A DNA stretch of 64,000 bases from Kineococcus sp. NBC_00420 (GCF_036021035.1 NZ_CP107930.1:186001-250000), one strand, 5' to 3'. Positions 16,914-25,524 are shown, numbered from the stretch's first letter. Notes: a model not told the origin generated them from the sequence alone. Made by a program: numbers and translations.

Positions 16914-17288
16914 GTGCCCGACGGCTCGACCCTGATCCGCCGCCTGATCGGCGGGTTCATGATCCTCACCGCCCCCCTGGCACTGCCGTTGCTGTTCTTC
17001 CAGGCCGACCTCTTCGGCATCGAGAGCGACTTCTGCATCTACAAGGGCGTCAGCCCGCGCGTCCCCCTTGAACAGCGTGTCCTCGAGCGCGGCGTCGACG
17101 TCCGCCAGCACTGGGAGTGGTTCCCCATGGGGGTGCGCTGCGACTGGTTCCTCCGTGACGGCAGCTTCGTCACCACCACGGCTGCCACCTGGGACCGCGA
17201 CGCCCTTGCTGCGGGCGCGATCAGCTACGGGCTGCTGGGCCTCACGATGGTGGCGGCACCCCGCATCAAGATCGGCGCGGATGCCTAG
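16914..17288 (+). CDS. small membrane protein
   Basis: 124 residues from a GTG with an AGGAG site 8 bases upstream. Hydrophobic segments lie at about 8-32 (LIGGFMILTAPLALPLLFFQA) and 98-116 (GAISYGLLGLTMVAAP). Between them is a loop with Cys residues (SDFCIYKGVSPRVPLEQRV, MGVRCDWFLRDG) that is probably extracytoplasmic. I do not recognise the family. Confidence 0.65.
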   Translation: MPDGSTLIRRLIGGFMILTAPLALPLLFFQADLFGIESDFCIYKGVSPRVPLEQRVLERGVDVRQHWEWFPMGVRCDWFLRDGSFVTTTAATWDRDALAAGAISYGLLGLTMVAAPRIKIGADA

Positions 17289-17338
17289 CTGACCGCCCCC
17301 AGCCTCGTCACCCTCGGGGAGGGGCAAGCACGACGTCA

Positions 17339-17350
17339 CGGTCATCCCGC
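17339..17350 (+). repeat. dispersed repeat core, copy 16
   Basis: Exact core preceded by CGACGTCA, only 44 bp before the start of the next gene, which may therefore be transcribed through it. Confidence 0.8.
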
Positions 17351-17393
17351 CGTCCCTGCGTGAGCAGAGCTCCAGCCCCGTGATGATGTTCTG

Positions 17394-18035
17394 GTGAGTC
17401 CTCGTCGGACCGCGCCTGTCCGCCGCGAGTTCAGCAAGGCCACCGAGTGGTTGGAACAGTTGTCTGTCCAGCTGCCGGCCCTGTCGTGCCTGGGGCTGTG
17501 CGAGGACTTCTGTAGCAAGGACATCGACGCCTCCATCACCGAACGCCGCCGGCTGTTGGCCGCCGGCGTCGACCTCGATGACCCCACCCCCGATGGGGCT
17601 TGCCCTGCGCTGAGTCGGACGTTCGGGGCCGGGCGGTGCAGTGTGTACGCCATCCGCCCCACGATCTGTCGACTGTGGGGCGCCACCGAGTCGATGCCCT
17701 GCCCGCATGGTTGCCGTCCCGAGGGCGGACTCGTTGACGACGCGACGGCGATGCGGTGGATGATCACCAGCCTGCAGATCGGTAACCACCTGGACGACCC
17801 AGCCGTGCAGGAGCTGCTCGAGCTGGCCCTGACCGACCAGGCGGCCGCGAGCCTGTTGAGCCGGTTCCTGCGTGGAGACCGGGCCATCACCACGCAGCTG
17901 TACGAGCGCATGATCCAACTACGAGCTCGACGTCCAGCTCGCAGCGAGCAGGCTCTGCTCCGGAGACAGCGACAGCTTGAGGAGGAAGACATCGGCGGCT
18001 TGGGAGTGCACACTGGTGCAAGGACGTTCAACTGA
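17394..18035 (+). CDS. YkgJ-family cysteine-cluster protein
   Basis: 213 residues. The N-terminal half holds a cysteine cluster typical of YkgJ/CxxCxxCC-type putative zinc or iron-binding proteins: CLGLCEDFCSKD, CPALSRTFGAGRCSVYAIRPTICRLWG, and SMPCPHGC. The rest is helical. Function of the family is not established; a metal-binding or oxidoreductase role is usually suggested. A decayed relative lies at the right edge of the window (63737-64000). Confidence 0.75.
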   Translation: MSPRRTAPVRREFSKATEWLEQLSVQLPALSCLGLCEDFCSKDIDASITERRRLLAAGVDLDDPTPDGACPALSRTFGAGRCSVYAIRPTICRLWGATESMPCPHGCRPEGGLVDDATAMRWMITSLQIGNHLDDPAVQELLELALTDQAAASLLSRFLRGDRAITTQLYERMIQLRARRPARSEQALLRRQRQLEEEDIGGLGVHTGARTFN

Positions 18036-18050
18036 TCAGGAGGGATGGTC

Positions 18051-18284
18051 ATGACGGGGAATGCTCACAACCTGCACGTGGCCTCGCACCTGCAGGAACG
18101 CGACCGCCGAGAGGCTTCACGCCCCAGCGACTACCTGAGTGATTACCGGGGCGACCAGGTCGGCAACGACGGCCTGAGTGATCGCGAACGCGCTGAAGCG
18201 GTCGGCGATTATGAACGCCTGATGGCCCCCAGCTCCGACGATGCCGTCACGGCGATGGTCACGCGGGCACTGGCCCGCTCGTGA
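18051..18284 (+). CDS. small hydrophilic protein downstream of the YkgJ gene
   Basis: 77 residues from ATG 18051, chosen because AGGAGGG lies 6 bases upstream; the ATG at 18045 abuts the ribosome site. Highly charged (LQERDRREASRPSDYLSDY, LSDRERAEAVGDYERLM) and probably partly disordered. It follows the YkgJ-like gene by 15 bp and is probably co-transcribed. No family recognised. Confidence 0.65.
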   Translation: MTGNAHNLHVASHLQERDRREASRPSDYLSDYRGDQVGNDGLSDRERAEAVGDYERLMAPSSDDAVTAMVTRALARS

Positions 18285-18365
18285 GCTGACACTGCATCCT
18301 GCGCCCGGCTACTCACTCTGGGTGGCCGGGCGTAGTGCTGTGCGATTCGCTGGGATTATGCAGGG

Positions 18366-19028
18366 GTGAGCCAGTCCCCGACAGCCGCCGGGCCACCCGC
18401 CACGGTCCCTGTCACGTTCTACTCATACAGCCCTGAGTACGCCAGCGAGGTGGCCCGCTTCGTCTGCGCGGACCCGGAGAAGATGCAGAAGACCGGGGGC
18501 CGGCGCAAGACTCACCCCCGCTGGTGGCAGGTGGAAGCGCAGTCGATCCTGCGTGCCTACCGGCCTCACCAGCATGGCGTGTCGCGCATGATCCTGGGAC
18601 TGCGGCAGCCTTCCAATGACCTCGTAGCTCTTGGCCTGTGGGAGCCGCAACGCGGCGTCGGCGACGTCCGCGTCGTGCTGCAGAAGGCCCTGGGGGTTGT
18701 CCTCAGCGTGCAGGGGACCAACGTCGCCGGGGAGCTCTACCGCTACCGGTTGGAGCGCATCCTCCACGACACGTCCCACCAGAAGCCCGCCCCCTCGGTG
18801 CTGCTGGTGCAGAGCCGCATCCACGCACGCAACATCCCCAGCCAGCGATTGGCCACCCGGTTCGGCTTCGCCTACGACCACATCCTCTCCGACGAACGCG
18901 CCTTCGAGGCCACCGCCGGAGCGGATTTCATGCAGGTGTGGACCCAGGCGTGGCGCTCCACCCCCGGCACGGGATGGAAGTCGACAACGCCGCCAGCGGA
19001 GGGCGTCACGCTCATCACCTTCCCTTGA
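18366..19028 (+). CDS. GNAT-like acetyltransferase domain protein
   Basis: 220 residues. The C-terminal half shows a GNAT motif-B-like stretch, IHARNIPSQRLATRFGFAYD, comparable to N-x-x-S-x-x-L-x-x-x-x-GF in acetyltransferases. The usual Q/RxxGxG/A motif A is not clear, so catalytic function is uncertain. The N-terminal half (FYSYSPEYASEVARFVCAD, HPRWWQVEAQSIL) is unusual for the family. Confidence 0.5.
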   Translation: MSQSPTAAGPPATVPVTFYSYSPEYASEVARFVCADPEKMQKTGGRRKTHPRWWQVEAQSILRAYRPHQHGVSRMILGLRQPSNDLVALGLWEPQRGVGDVRVVLQKALGVVLSVQGTNVAGELYRYRLERILHDTSHQKPAPSVLLVQSRIHARNIPSQRLATRFGFAYDHILSDERAFEATAGADFMQVWTQAWRSTPGTGWKSTTPPAEGVTLITFP

Positions 19029-19116
19029 TCAGAGCCATCCACGCCTTGTTCTGTTGCTGTCGCGGTCCGTGCAGCCGTGCAGTGCGGGTGCAGCTCGACG
19101 CCGAGGGCCTGGCGAG

Positions 19117-20064
19117 ATGAGGTGCCGCGGAGACACGCTCCTCTATGAGCCTCACCCTGACCCGTTCCCCATCCCCCTCGGCGACGGCACCTGGCGCACC
19201 GACCCCCTACGCCTGGCCATCGCCGCCTACCTCGCCCGCTACCGCGGCGGAACCCGCCGCCACGCCGAATCCGACCTGCGCGTCTACCTCACCTGGTGCC
19301 AACTCCGTGGGCTCAACCCGTTGCAGGCCCGACGTCCGCACATCGAGCTCTACGTCCGCTGGATGCAGGAGACCCAGCACTTCGCCGCCTCCACCGTGTC
19401 GCGGCGGACGTCGGTAGTCGCCGGCTTCTACCGGACCTGCGTCGTCGACGAACTGCTGGAGCACTCACCCGCCGACTACGTCCGACGTCCCAACGTGCCA
19501 CCGGAGTCACCCACCCTGGGATTGAATCACCTGCAGCTGGAAGCGATGCTCTCCACCGCCCGCGACTCCGCCAACCCGTGCGACTTCGCCCTGGTGTGCC
19601 TGCTCGGATTGCTGGGCCTGCGCATCTTCGATGCTGCGCCCTGGACATCGCCGACCTCGGTGAGGAGCACGGCCACCGCGTCCTGCGGGTTGTCGGGAAG
19701 GGTCACAAGGTCGTCCTCGTCCCGCTGGCCCCGGCGGTGGGGCGATCAGTGGACCGCGCCATCGGCGACCGCACGACGGGGGCGCTGCTACTGAACACTC
19801 GCTGCGGCCGCTCGGATCGCCACTCCGCGACCCGCCGTCTCAAGCACCTCGCCGACGATGCCCGGATCCGGTTGCCGCGGATGCACCCGCACATGCTTCG
19901 CCACACCTACGTCACCACCATGCTCGACGCCGGCGTGGACCTACGAGACGTCCAGATCGCGGCCCGTCACGCCGATCCGCGGACGACGATGCGCTACGAC
20001 CGCGCCCGCGCTGGACCGCCACCCCAACTACATCCTCGCCGCATACATGGCCTCGGGGACCTGA
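19117..20064 (+). pseudogene. tyrosine recombinase (integrase), two frameshifts
   Basis: Read across three frames this is a complete phage-integrase-type recombinase of about 315 codons. It has an N-terminal SAM-like core-binding domain (LRLAIAAYLARYRGGTRRHAE, TVSRRTSVVAGFYR). The catalytic residues are Arg in LLGLR (19621), Lys in VVGKGHK, HxxR in HMLRH (19890), His in AARHAD and the nucleophile Tyr in MRYD (19994). The end is LDRHPNYILAAYM. A one-base loss near 19636 (between IFDA and ALDI) and a second shift near 20008 break the frame. Either it is a decayed gene or the sequence has errors. It lacks an obvious integron-integrase-specific insertion. Confidence 0.8.
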
Positions 20065-20128
20065 CGAGTCTGCTCCGACTTCACGCTTTTGGCGATGTCC
20101 GGGTGGACGCCGAACAGAAGGATCACCC

Positions 20129-20227
20129 GCATATCCCTGCGGTGCGCGCGAAGCGCACGGTCATCCCGCGGTGCGCGCGAAGCGCACGGTCATCCCGCGG
20201 TGCGCGCGAAGCGCACGGTCATCCCGC
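20129..20227 (+). repeat. tandem array of the dispersed repeat (copy 17, three cores)
   Basis: Cores at 20158, 20187 and 20216, exactly 29 bp apart, linked by GTGCGCGCGAAGCGCAC hairpins, with a further partial unit at 20129-20157. Upstream (about 20091-20135) are GGCGATGTCCGGGTGGAC and GATCACCCGCATATCC from the long form of the element. The array starts about 65-75 bp after the recombinase reading frame ends. Confidence 0.9.
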
Positions 20228-20342
20228 GGTGTGCGTGGTCGGCCCGGGTCGACGACGACCGGATCTGACGAATTGCGCGAGGTCCGGCAGCACCCCCAGA
20301 AGAGACTGGACTGGCCAGGACTACTTCAGCACTGTGATCACC

Positions 20343-21038
20343 ATGACGGGGATCTACCTTGGCGGCGGCGGCAGCGAGCACGATGAAGCAGCACTATGGG
20401 ATGAGGCGTTCACCCCCGGCCAGCGCGTGAGCATCTGGTCCTTCGCGATGCCTCTCGGCCCGGCCCGAACCGGCAGCGCCCAGTGGCTTTCCAACGCCTT
20501 GCGCACCCGAGGGGACTTCACCCTCGACGCTTGGGGCCTGGAGAAGACCGATGACGATCACAGCGCCGAGCGTCTGCAGCGCAGTCAGGTCGTCGCCATC
20601 CCCGGCGGCAACACCTTCGACCTGCTGCACCACCTGCAGCAGCACGATCTGCTCAGCGCACTGAACGCCTTCCTCAACGACGGAGGCCAGGTCTACGGCG
20701 GCAGCGCCGGCGCGATCCTGCTCGGCGCGGACATCGCCATCGCCGAGGCCGAGGACCCCAACGACGCCGGCGTGAGCGACACCCGCGGTCTGAACCGCTT
20801 GGCCGGGGCAGTGGTGCGACCGCACTACCAACCGGCGCAGGACACCGAGCTGCAGCAGTGGGCCACGGCGCACCAGCAGGTGGTGCTCGCCCTGCCCGAA
20901 CGCAGCGGTGTCGTCATCACCGACACCGCCGGCTGTGTCATAGCCCGCAACGTTGGACCTGAGGCAGTGCAAGTCTTCAGCCCGACCGGCCAGCAGGCCC
21001 GCCCAGCGGGCATGGCCTGGGACCTCAACGAGCCCTGA
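20343..21038 (+). CDS. peptidase E-like (S51 / class I glutamine amidotransferase fold) protein
   Basis: 231 residues from ATG 20343. YLGGGGS at the N-terminus, VVAIPGGNTFDLLHHL and the nucleophile elbow GGSAGAILLG (Ser as nucleophile) define the S51 family of Ser-dependent dipeptidases (PepE, cyanophycinase). A conserved His-containing stretch GAVVRPHYQP follows. It probably cleaves Asp-X dipeptides or a related small amide in the cytoplasm. The frame is open upstream into the integrase region, but that part is repeat translation. Confidence 0.85.
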   Translation: MTGIYLGGGGSEHDEAALWDEAFTPGQRVSIWSFAMPLGPARTGSAQWLSNALRTRGDFTLDAWGLEKTDDDHSAERLQRSQVVAIPGGNTFDLLHHLQQHDLLSALNAFLNDGGQVYGGSAGAILLGADIAIAEAEDPNDAGVSDTRGLNRLAGAVVRPHYQPAQDTELQQWATAHQQVVLALPERSGVVITDTAGCVIARNVGPEAVQVFSPTGQQARPAGMAWDLNEP

Positions 21039-21050
21039 CAGTCGTCCCGC
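21039..21050 (+). repeat. dispersed repeat core, copy 18 (degenerate)
   Basis: CAGTCGTCCCGC followed by GGTGCGCGTGACGTCGC; overlaps the end of the peptidase E-like gene by a few bases. Confidence 0.65.
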
Positions 21051-21122
21051 GGTGCGCGTGACGTCGCTGCATGCCGCCTTCGGTCGGCCTCGTATTGACG
21101 CTAGATCAGCAGGGATGAGCCG

Positions 21123-21938
21123 TCAGGGCGCCAGAGCAGCGCCGGTAACCGTCGCGCGTTCGATGAGCAGCGCCAGTCCCTGAGCGCAGCGCTGCTGGGC
21201 CGCTACATCGCCGTGGCGAGCCGCAACTACGGCCTGCACCACCTCATGGACCTCGGTGTCGCGCTCACCCCACCACCGCAACGCTGTCGCCTTCGATCCC
21301 AGTTGCCGCGTCGCCAGCCGCTGCAAGCACCGGGCAATGTTGGCGATGCGATCTGCCGCGGCCTCTCCACCACTCGGCGCCGGCCGCGTCAGCAGGTCCG
21401 ACAAATACTCCTGCGTCTGACGAAGGAACAAGCCCTCGCTCACCTCCGGGAAGACCGAGCCGGTGGGCATCCCCCGCACCACGACGGCGTGTCGCCGAGC
21501 AGCTAGGACATCGTCGGAAGCGGCATGGCTTGGCCCCAGCCGTAGGCCTTCCGCCGACCACGACAGGCAGTGGCCCTGCACTCCCCACGGGCGTAGACCA
21601 GGCAGTGGCAGGTAGGCGACCTCCATCCGCGATGCCCACTCCAGGCTCATCGCTAGATCGTGGTGCAGGCGTCCCAGAGCGGGTCCGGGTAGCTGCTCAG
21701 CACAACTGCGGTGAACGGTCAGCACGTCGATGTCGCTGACCCCCTCGTCGAACTCCCCAGACACCGCGGAGCCAGTGAGGTAGACCCCGACGAGGTCCCC
21801 GACACTGAGGCAGTTCTCCAGCGCGGCGGCGTAGGCCGTAACGACGCTCAACGCTCGAGCATTCACCCCTGACTGCTTCGTGGACGACACACCTCGAAGA
21901 ATGCCCCGACGCGCTGAATTGCGGCATGTTGCGGGCAA
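21123..21938 (-). CDS. ANT(3'')/AadA-like nucleotidyltransferase
   Basis: 271 residues, close to the usual 260-265 of AadA. The nucleotidyltransferase signature is VYLTGSAVSGEFDEGVSDID (Gly-Ser then Asp-x-Asp), followed by VLTVHRS. The C-terminal helical domain (VVVRGMPTGSVFPEVSEGLF, ALRWWGERDTEVHEVVQAV) fits the DUF4111-type domain of aminoglycoside 3''-adenylyltransferases. It probably adenylylates an aminoglycoside or a related hydroxylated substrate. Start may be internal (GVSSTKQSG or later). Same strand as the acetyltransferase at 21958. Confidence 0.72.
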   Translation of the reverse strand: MPATCRNSARRGILRGVSSTKQSGVNARALSVVTAYAAALENCLSVGDLVGVYLTGSAVSGEFDEGVSDIDVLTVHRSCAEQLPGPALGRLHHDLAMSLEWASRMEVAYLPLPGLRPWGVQGHCLSWSAEGLRLGPSHAASDDVLAARRHAVVVRGMPTGSVFPEVSEGLFLRQTQEYLSDLLTRPAPSGGEAAADRIANIARCLQRLATRQLGSKATALRWWGERDTEVHEVVQAVVAARHGDVAAQQRCAQGLALLIERATVTGAALAP

Positions 21939-21957
21939 CTGCGCGGCCTTGCCACCG

Positions 21958-22467
21958 TCAGTACGTGGTGACGGTGGTGAAGATCATTAGTTCGGTCACG
22001 TGTCCTTCATCGAGACCATGCTCTCCCGTGGGCATGAAGCCGGCTCGCTGCCAGGCGCGCACCGCGCCTACGTTGTCCACCGCCGGATCGACCACCAGGT
22101 CCCGCCAACCGCGAATGGTCAATTCCTCCGCCAGCGCCCGGGCTACGACCGGTCCCACTCCTCGTCCTTGCATGTCGGCAGCAATGAACATGTCCAGGCC
22201 ACAGCGGTCGCCCTCCTGCCAGGCTTGGATGAGCCCGACAGGTGCTGCCGCCGTCTCGATGACGTACACGACGACCCCGGGTAGACGCGCTCCGGTGTAC
22301 TTCGCGCGCACCTCCTCCAAGGTCACGGGGGCACCGCCCCACCACCGGTGTACCTGCTCCTGGCCCAGCCAGGCGGTGATGGTCTGGGCGTCGGTGGGAT
22401 TGGCCTGGCGTAAGCGCAAGCCCTGCGAAAGGTTGATCGTCAGCTCAGACGGATAACTGCGCGTCAT
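21958..22467 (-). CDS. AAC(6')-like GNAT acetyltransferase
   Basis: 169 residues. LRLRQANPTDAQTITAWLGQ, HRWWGG and VTLEEVRAKY match the pattern of AAC(6')-Ib-type enzymes. DMQGRGVGPVVARALAEEL is the acetyl-CoA loop (Q/RxxGxG), and VDPAVDNVGAVRAWQRAGF is motif B. It probably N-acetylates an aminoglycoside or another amine. It lies 19 bp upstream (in transcription) of the nucleotidyltransferase gene, so the two probably form an operon. Confidence 0.8.
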   Translation of the reverse strand: MTRSYPSELTINLSQGLRLRQANPTDAQTITAWLGQEQVHRWWGGAPVTLEEVRAKYTGARLPGVVVYVIETAAAPVGLIQAWQEGDRCGLDMFIAADMQGRGVGPVVARALAEELTIRGWRDLVVDPAVDNVGAVRAWQRAGFMPTGEHGLDEGHVTELMIFTTVTTY

Positions 22468-22537
22468 CCCCCGACGCTAGGACACGAGGCGCTGCACCAT
22501 CTCCGTGGACTTGACCTCGCTGCTGTCGCCGACCTCA

Positions 22538-22596
22538 CGGTCATCCCGCGGTGTGCGCGGTCGTCGACGTCGCGGTCATATCGATGTCCGCCACAA
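22538..22596 (+). repeat. dispersed repeat, full-length copy 19
   Basis: Core at 22538-22549, GTGTGCGCGGTCGTCGAC linker and 3' arm GACGTCGCGGTCATATCG ATGTCCGCC ending near 22592. One of the clearest complete copies. Confidence 0.88.
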
Positions 22597-22639
22597 AGTC
22601 ACAGGCGTCCAACCGTGCTTCCTCACTACCGTCGGCAGG

Positions 22640-23224
22640 GTGCACAGCCTCGACGACCCACCCACAATCGCCCCACCCACCCGCAGCGCCGTCATCGTGC
22701 CGGTACCCGCCGTCGATCACGCCGTCGCCGACCATCGCGCCCATCTGGACCGCGCCGCCGCCTGGGGCGTGCCCGCCCACCTAACCGTGCTCCACCCCTT
22801 CCTTCCCCCCTCGGAACTGGACGAGCAAGCCCTAAGCGCTCTGGCCACCGCGGTCGCCACCGTCGCCAGCTTCGACGTGACCTTCACCGCGACCGCCTGG
22901 TTCGGCTCCGAGGTGCTGTGGCTGGCGCCCGTCCCTGAGCAGCCACTGCGGCAACTGACCGCCGCCGTCTTCTCGGCCTTCCCCGACCACCCGCCCTACG
23001 GCGGCGCCCACGGCACCGACCCCGCCGACGTCCAGCCGCACCTGACCGTCGCCGAACGCGCCCTCGCCGGTCCTGACGGCCTGAACGCTCTGCGGGCCGC
23101 CGAAGCAGACGTGCGGACCCACCTGCCCGTCAGCCAGCACCTCGACCACGCCCTGCTGATCACCGGCTCTGAGCAGCCACGTTCGTGGCGCACCCTGCGT
23201 CGTCTGGAACTCGGGAGCCGGTAG
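22640..23224 (+). CDS. 2H phosphoesterase (2'-5' RNA ligase-like)
   Basis: 194 residues from GTG 22640. Two HxTx motifs, HLTVLHPF and HLTVAER, about 80 residues apart, define the 2H phosphoesterase/LigT superfamily. It probably hydrolyses a cyclic 2',3'-phosphate or related nucleotide. The exact start is uncertain; codons upstream of 22600 translate the repeat and are rejected. It is the only gene in its unit. Confidence 0.8.
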   Translation: MHSLDDPPTIAPPTRSAVIVPVPAVDHAVADHRAHLDRAAAWGVPAHLTVLHPFLPPSELDEQALSALATAVATVASFDVTFTATAWFGSEVLWLAPVPEQPLRQLTAAVFSAFPDHPPYGGAHGTDPADVQPHLTVAERALAGPDGLNALRAAEADVRTHLPVSQHLDHALLITGSEQPRSWRTLRRLELGSR

Positions 23225-23247
23225 CGTCGCGCTGACAGACGACCTGA

Positions 23248-23288
23248 CGGTCATCCCGCGGTGCGCGCAGGAGGCACGGTCATCCCGA
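23248..23288 (+). repeat. dispersed repeat, tandem double copy 20
   Basis: Cores at 23248 and 23277 (29 bp apart; the second ends CCCGA), linked by GTGCGCGCAGGAGGCAC. Confidence 0.82.
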
Positions 23289-23570
23289 GCTGCCATGCCG
23301 ACCGCGAACGATCCGGGAGACACCGCGGGCGATCGAATCCGTAGCCCAGCTCATCACGAGGAGGATCCCGCCGACGGCCAAAGCAGTGCGCACTACGTGC
23401 CCCTGCTCACCTTGCCTCTGCGCCACCACCGCCAGAGCCAGAGCAACGACACCCGCCGCCACGCGCGACAGCAGTCGCGATCCCCGCCGATGGCGCCAGC
23501 CGGCGCGCTTTGTCGAGTCGGACACCGAACGAGCATCGCGTACTCCTTCCACCGCCAGGGCGCCGTCCAC
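23280..23570 (-). CDS. small two-helix membrane protein
   Basis: 96 residues from GTG 23570, chosen because AAAGGGTG lies 6-7 bases upstream. Hydrophobic segments at about residues 37-53 (VAAGVVALALAVVAQ) and 62-80 (ALAVGGILLVMSWAT), with a basic C-terminus. No family recognised. The frame is open to 23642, but that start is inside the repeat. Confidence 0.55.
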   Translation of the reverse strand: MDGALAVEGVRDARSVSDSTKRAGWRHRRGSRLLSRVAAGVVALALAVVAQRQGEQGHVVRTALAVGGILLVMSWATDSIARGVSRIVRGRHGSSG

Positions 23571-23635
23571 GGCTGTCACCCTTTCGCCTGACGACCACTC
23601 GTCAGCCCCCTGGGCCGGACCCCTGGGCGACGTCA

Positions 23636-23647
23636 CGGTCATCCCGC
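23636..23647 (+). repeat. dispersed repeat core, copy 21 (left edge of the second duplicated unit)
   Basis: Exact core. Sequence identity with the first unit begins at 23640, inside this core. Confidence 0.88.
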
Positions 23648-24765
23648 GGTGCGCGCGCTGTCGCCGGCGGCTGCGACCTCGCGGTCTCGGCGATGACCAG
23701 GTGGTCGGTGGGCGATGTGATCACTCGCATGTGCTCGGCCAGGGACACATCCACCTCATGCAGGTCACCGTGGAGGCGAGGGTTCCGACCGCTCACTAAC
23801 GGAGCACGTCGAGGTCCTGACAGGTCCCGTCGACGACCCGTACAGCACCAGCATCGGTGATCACGCAAGCAGCCCCGCCCCCACGCACCTGCACCGTCAT
23901 CACCCGCACCCGCTCACCGGTAACGGTGGAGACGGGCAGGTCCTCATCAACGGTGAACCGCAGGTGCGGCCGCGCCCCACCGAGATCACCCGACACCTCG
24001 TTCGAGACCGCCGCCCAGGACGTGTCGGTGCGGAAGTCGCCCCCGGCGCCGGCACGCTCCACCGCAGCCCGGACGCGTTCCGCTAGCCCCACCGCACCAC
24101 CCGCGGCACTCACCTGCTCCGTGGCATCCACCGCGAACAGGTCATAGGGCGGCTGCGGCCGAAACGTCGACCAGACCAGTGACGCCATGGCTACCACCCC
24201 CAGCAGCGCCACCCACGACACCACCCGCCGCGGCAGCATCAACGCCACCCAGGCTGTGACCGCACCCACCAGCGCTCCCGCCGGCAGGCAAATCAGCAGC
24301 CACAACCCCAGCCAGGCGACGTCGCCGACCCACACCGTCAACGCCACCGCGAGCACCAAACCCAGCCCCGCACCCGCACCCGCATGACGGGCCACCAGCC
24401 GTCCACCCCGGGCGGAGCCGGAGACCAGGAAGGAGACGAGCACCCCGGCGTAGCTGCACCCCAGCACCACCAGCGCCCAGAACCCGGCGTCACGATCGAC
24501 GCCGTCCTCACCGGTGGCCAAGGCGCCGACGGCCGCGGCAAGCACCGCCACCACGCCCGCACCCGCCAGCCGGCGCCACCACCGCGTCGCCCCGACGCCG
24601 AAGCCGTCACCGACCTTGCTGGCGCGCGAATCCGCAAGGCTCCCAGAGCCGTCCGACAGTCCGGTTGTCGTCACCACATCAGCGTCTCGCACACCACCTC
24701 GCGGTGCAGGGCTCATCACACCCTGATGGGTGTCACCTCGAACACATCCATCCGGTCATCCCGCG
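23640..24765. repeat. 1126-bp duplicated unit, right copy
   Basis: Matches 2325-3450 over its whole length, with unrelated flanks on both sides. Both copies lie in the same orientation. Confidence 0.93.
23796..24719 (-). CDS. membrane protein with C-terminal soluble domain (copy 2)
   Basis: 307 residues, the same protein as the product of 2481-3404. Because not even synonymous changes are visible, the duplication is recent or the copies are kept alike by gene conversion. Confidence 0.75.
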   Translation of the reverse strand: MMSPAPRGGVRDADVVTTTGLSDGSGSLADSRASKVGDGFGVGATRWWRRLAGAGVVAVLAAAVGALATGEDGVDRDAGFWALVVLGCSYAGVLVSFLVSGSARGGRLVARHAGAGAGLGLVLAVALTVWVGDVAWLGLWLLICLPAGALVGAVTAWVALMLPRRVVSWVALLGVVAMASLVWSTFRPQPPYDLFAVDATEQVSAAGGAVGLAERVRAAVERAGAGGDFRTDTSWAAVSNEVSGDLGGARPHLRFTVDEDLPVSTVTGERVRVMTVQVRGGGAACVITDAGAVRVVDGTCQDLDVLR

Positions 24766-24793
24766 GTGCGCGCAAAGCGCACGGTCATCCCGC
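24753..24793 (+). repeat. dispersed repeat, tandem double copy 22
   Basis: Cores at 24753 and 24782 (29 bp apart), with linker GTGCGCGCAAAGCGCAC. The second is followed by a GTCGCC...GGCGAC hairpin at about 24806-24824. Confidence 0.88.
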
Positions 24794-24961
24794 AATTCAC
24801 GCGCTGTCGCCGGCGGTCGGCGACGTCACTCATCTGGCGATGTCGGACGCAAGCCCGACGTTGGAGGCCACTCCTCAGCACCTACAGATAGGCGTGCCGA
24901 ACCGGTAGGAGCGGCCGCCCCTCAGCTACCGCGAAGCACCACCGCTTGCACCTGCAGCGCC

Positions 24962-25435
24962 TCAGCCCCGCACCTGCTGGCGTGCGACACGGTCGTACAT
25001 CACCGTGAAGGGCCCGATGGCTGCGACGCCCATGAAGGCAGTACCGCTGATCACGAACAGCACGAAGTCGATCAGTGCTGGGGCCATGGACGACGCTAGA
25101 GACGCCCCGTCGTCAGGGTCTACGAACAAGGACACGCCGGTGTGCACCAGGGCGCCGACGAGGGCGCTCAAAAAGGCAGCGACACCCCAGGACCACTGAC
25201 CCTGCTCACGAAGAACGCCTCGCCGTGCCCTGCGCGCCCCGTCCACGGCGCCCCACACAACGACGAGAAGACCCACAGCAACCCCAAGGATGAGGAACAA
25301 GCCGATGTCAGCGCCACCCACATCTCGTCGTGCGGTGACGTAGCTGTTGATCCGTCCAGCCGCCAGCAATCCCAGCACCAAGCCAAGGACTCGCAGAAGA
25401 ACGGGTCTTTTTGGAAGTTGCATGATCAGGTTCAC
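24962..25435 (-). CDS. four-helix membrane protein
   Basis: 157 residues from GTG 25435 (MNLIMQLPKRP; an ATG four codons in is possible). Hydrophobic segments at about 11-27, 43-62 (IGLFLILGVAVGLLVVVWGA), 83-105 (WGVAAFLSALVGALVHTGVS) and 118-142 (ALIDFVLFVISGTAFMGVAAI). No motif or family recognised. It is the only gene of its unit. Confidence 0.65.
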   Translation of the reverse strand: MNLIMQLPKRPVLLRVLGLVLGLLAAGRINSYVTARRDVGGADIGLFLILGVAVGLLVVVWGAVDGARRARRGVLREQGQWSWGVAAFLSALVGALVHTGVSLFVDPDDGASLASSMAPALIDFVLFVISGTAFMGVAAIGPFTVMYDRVARQQVRG

Positions 25436-25524
25436 GCGTCGTTGCGCCCCTTCCGGAGTCAGTGATCACGACCTGTCACCCGGTCGACGTTAGTGGCTAC
25501 CCATGGTCGTCGCCGCCGTCCGCG

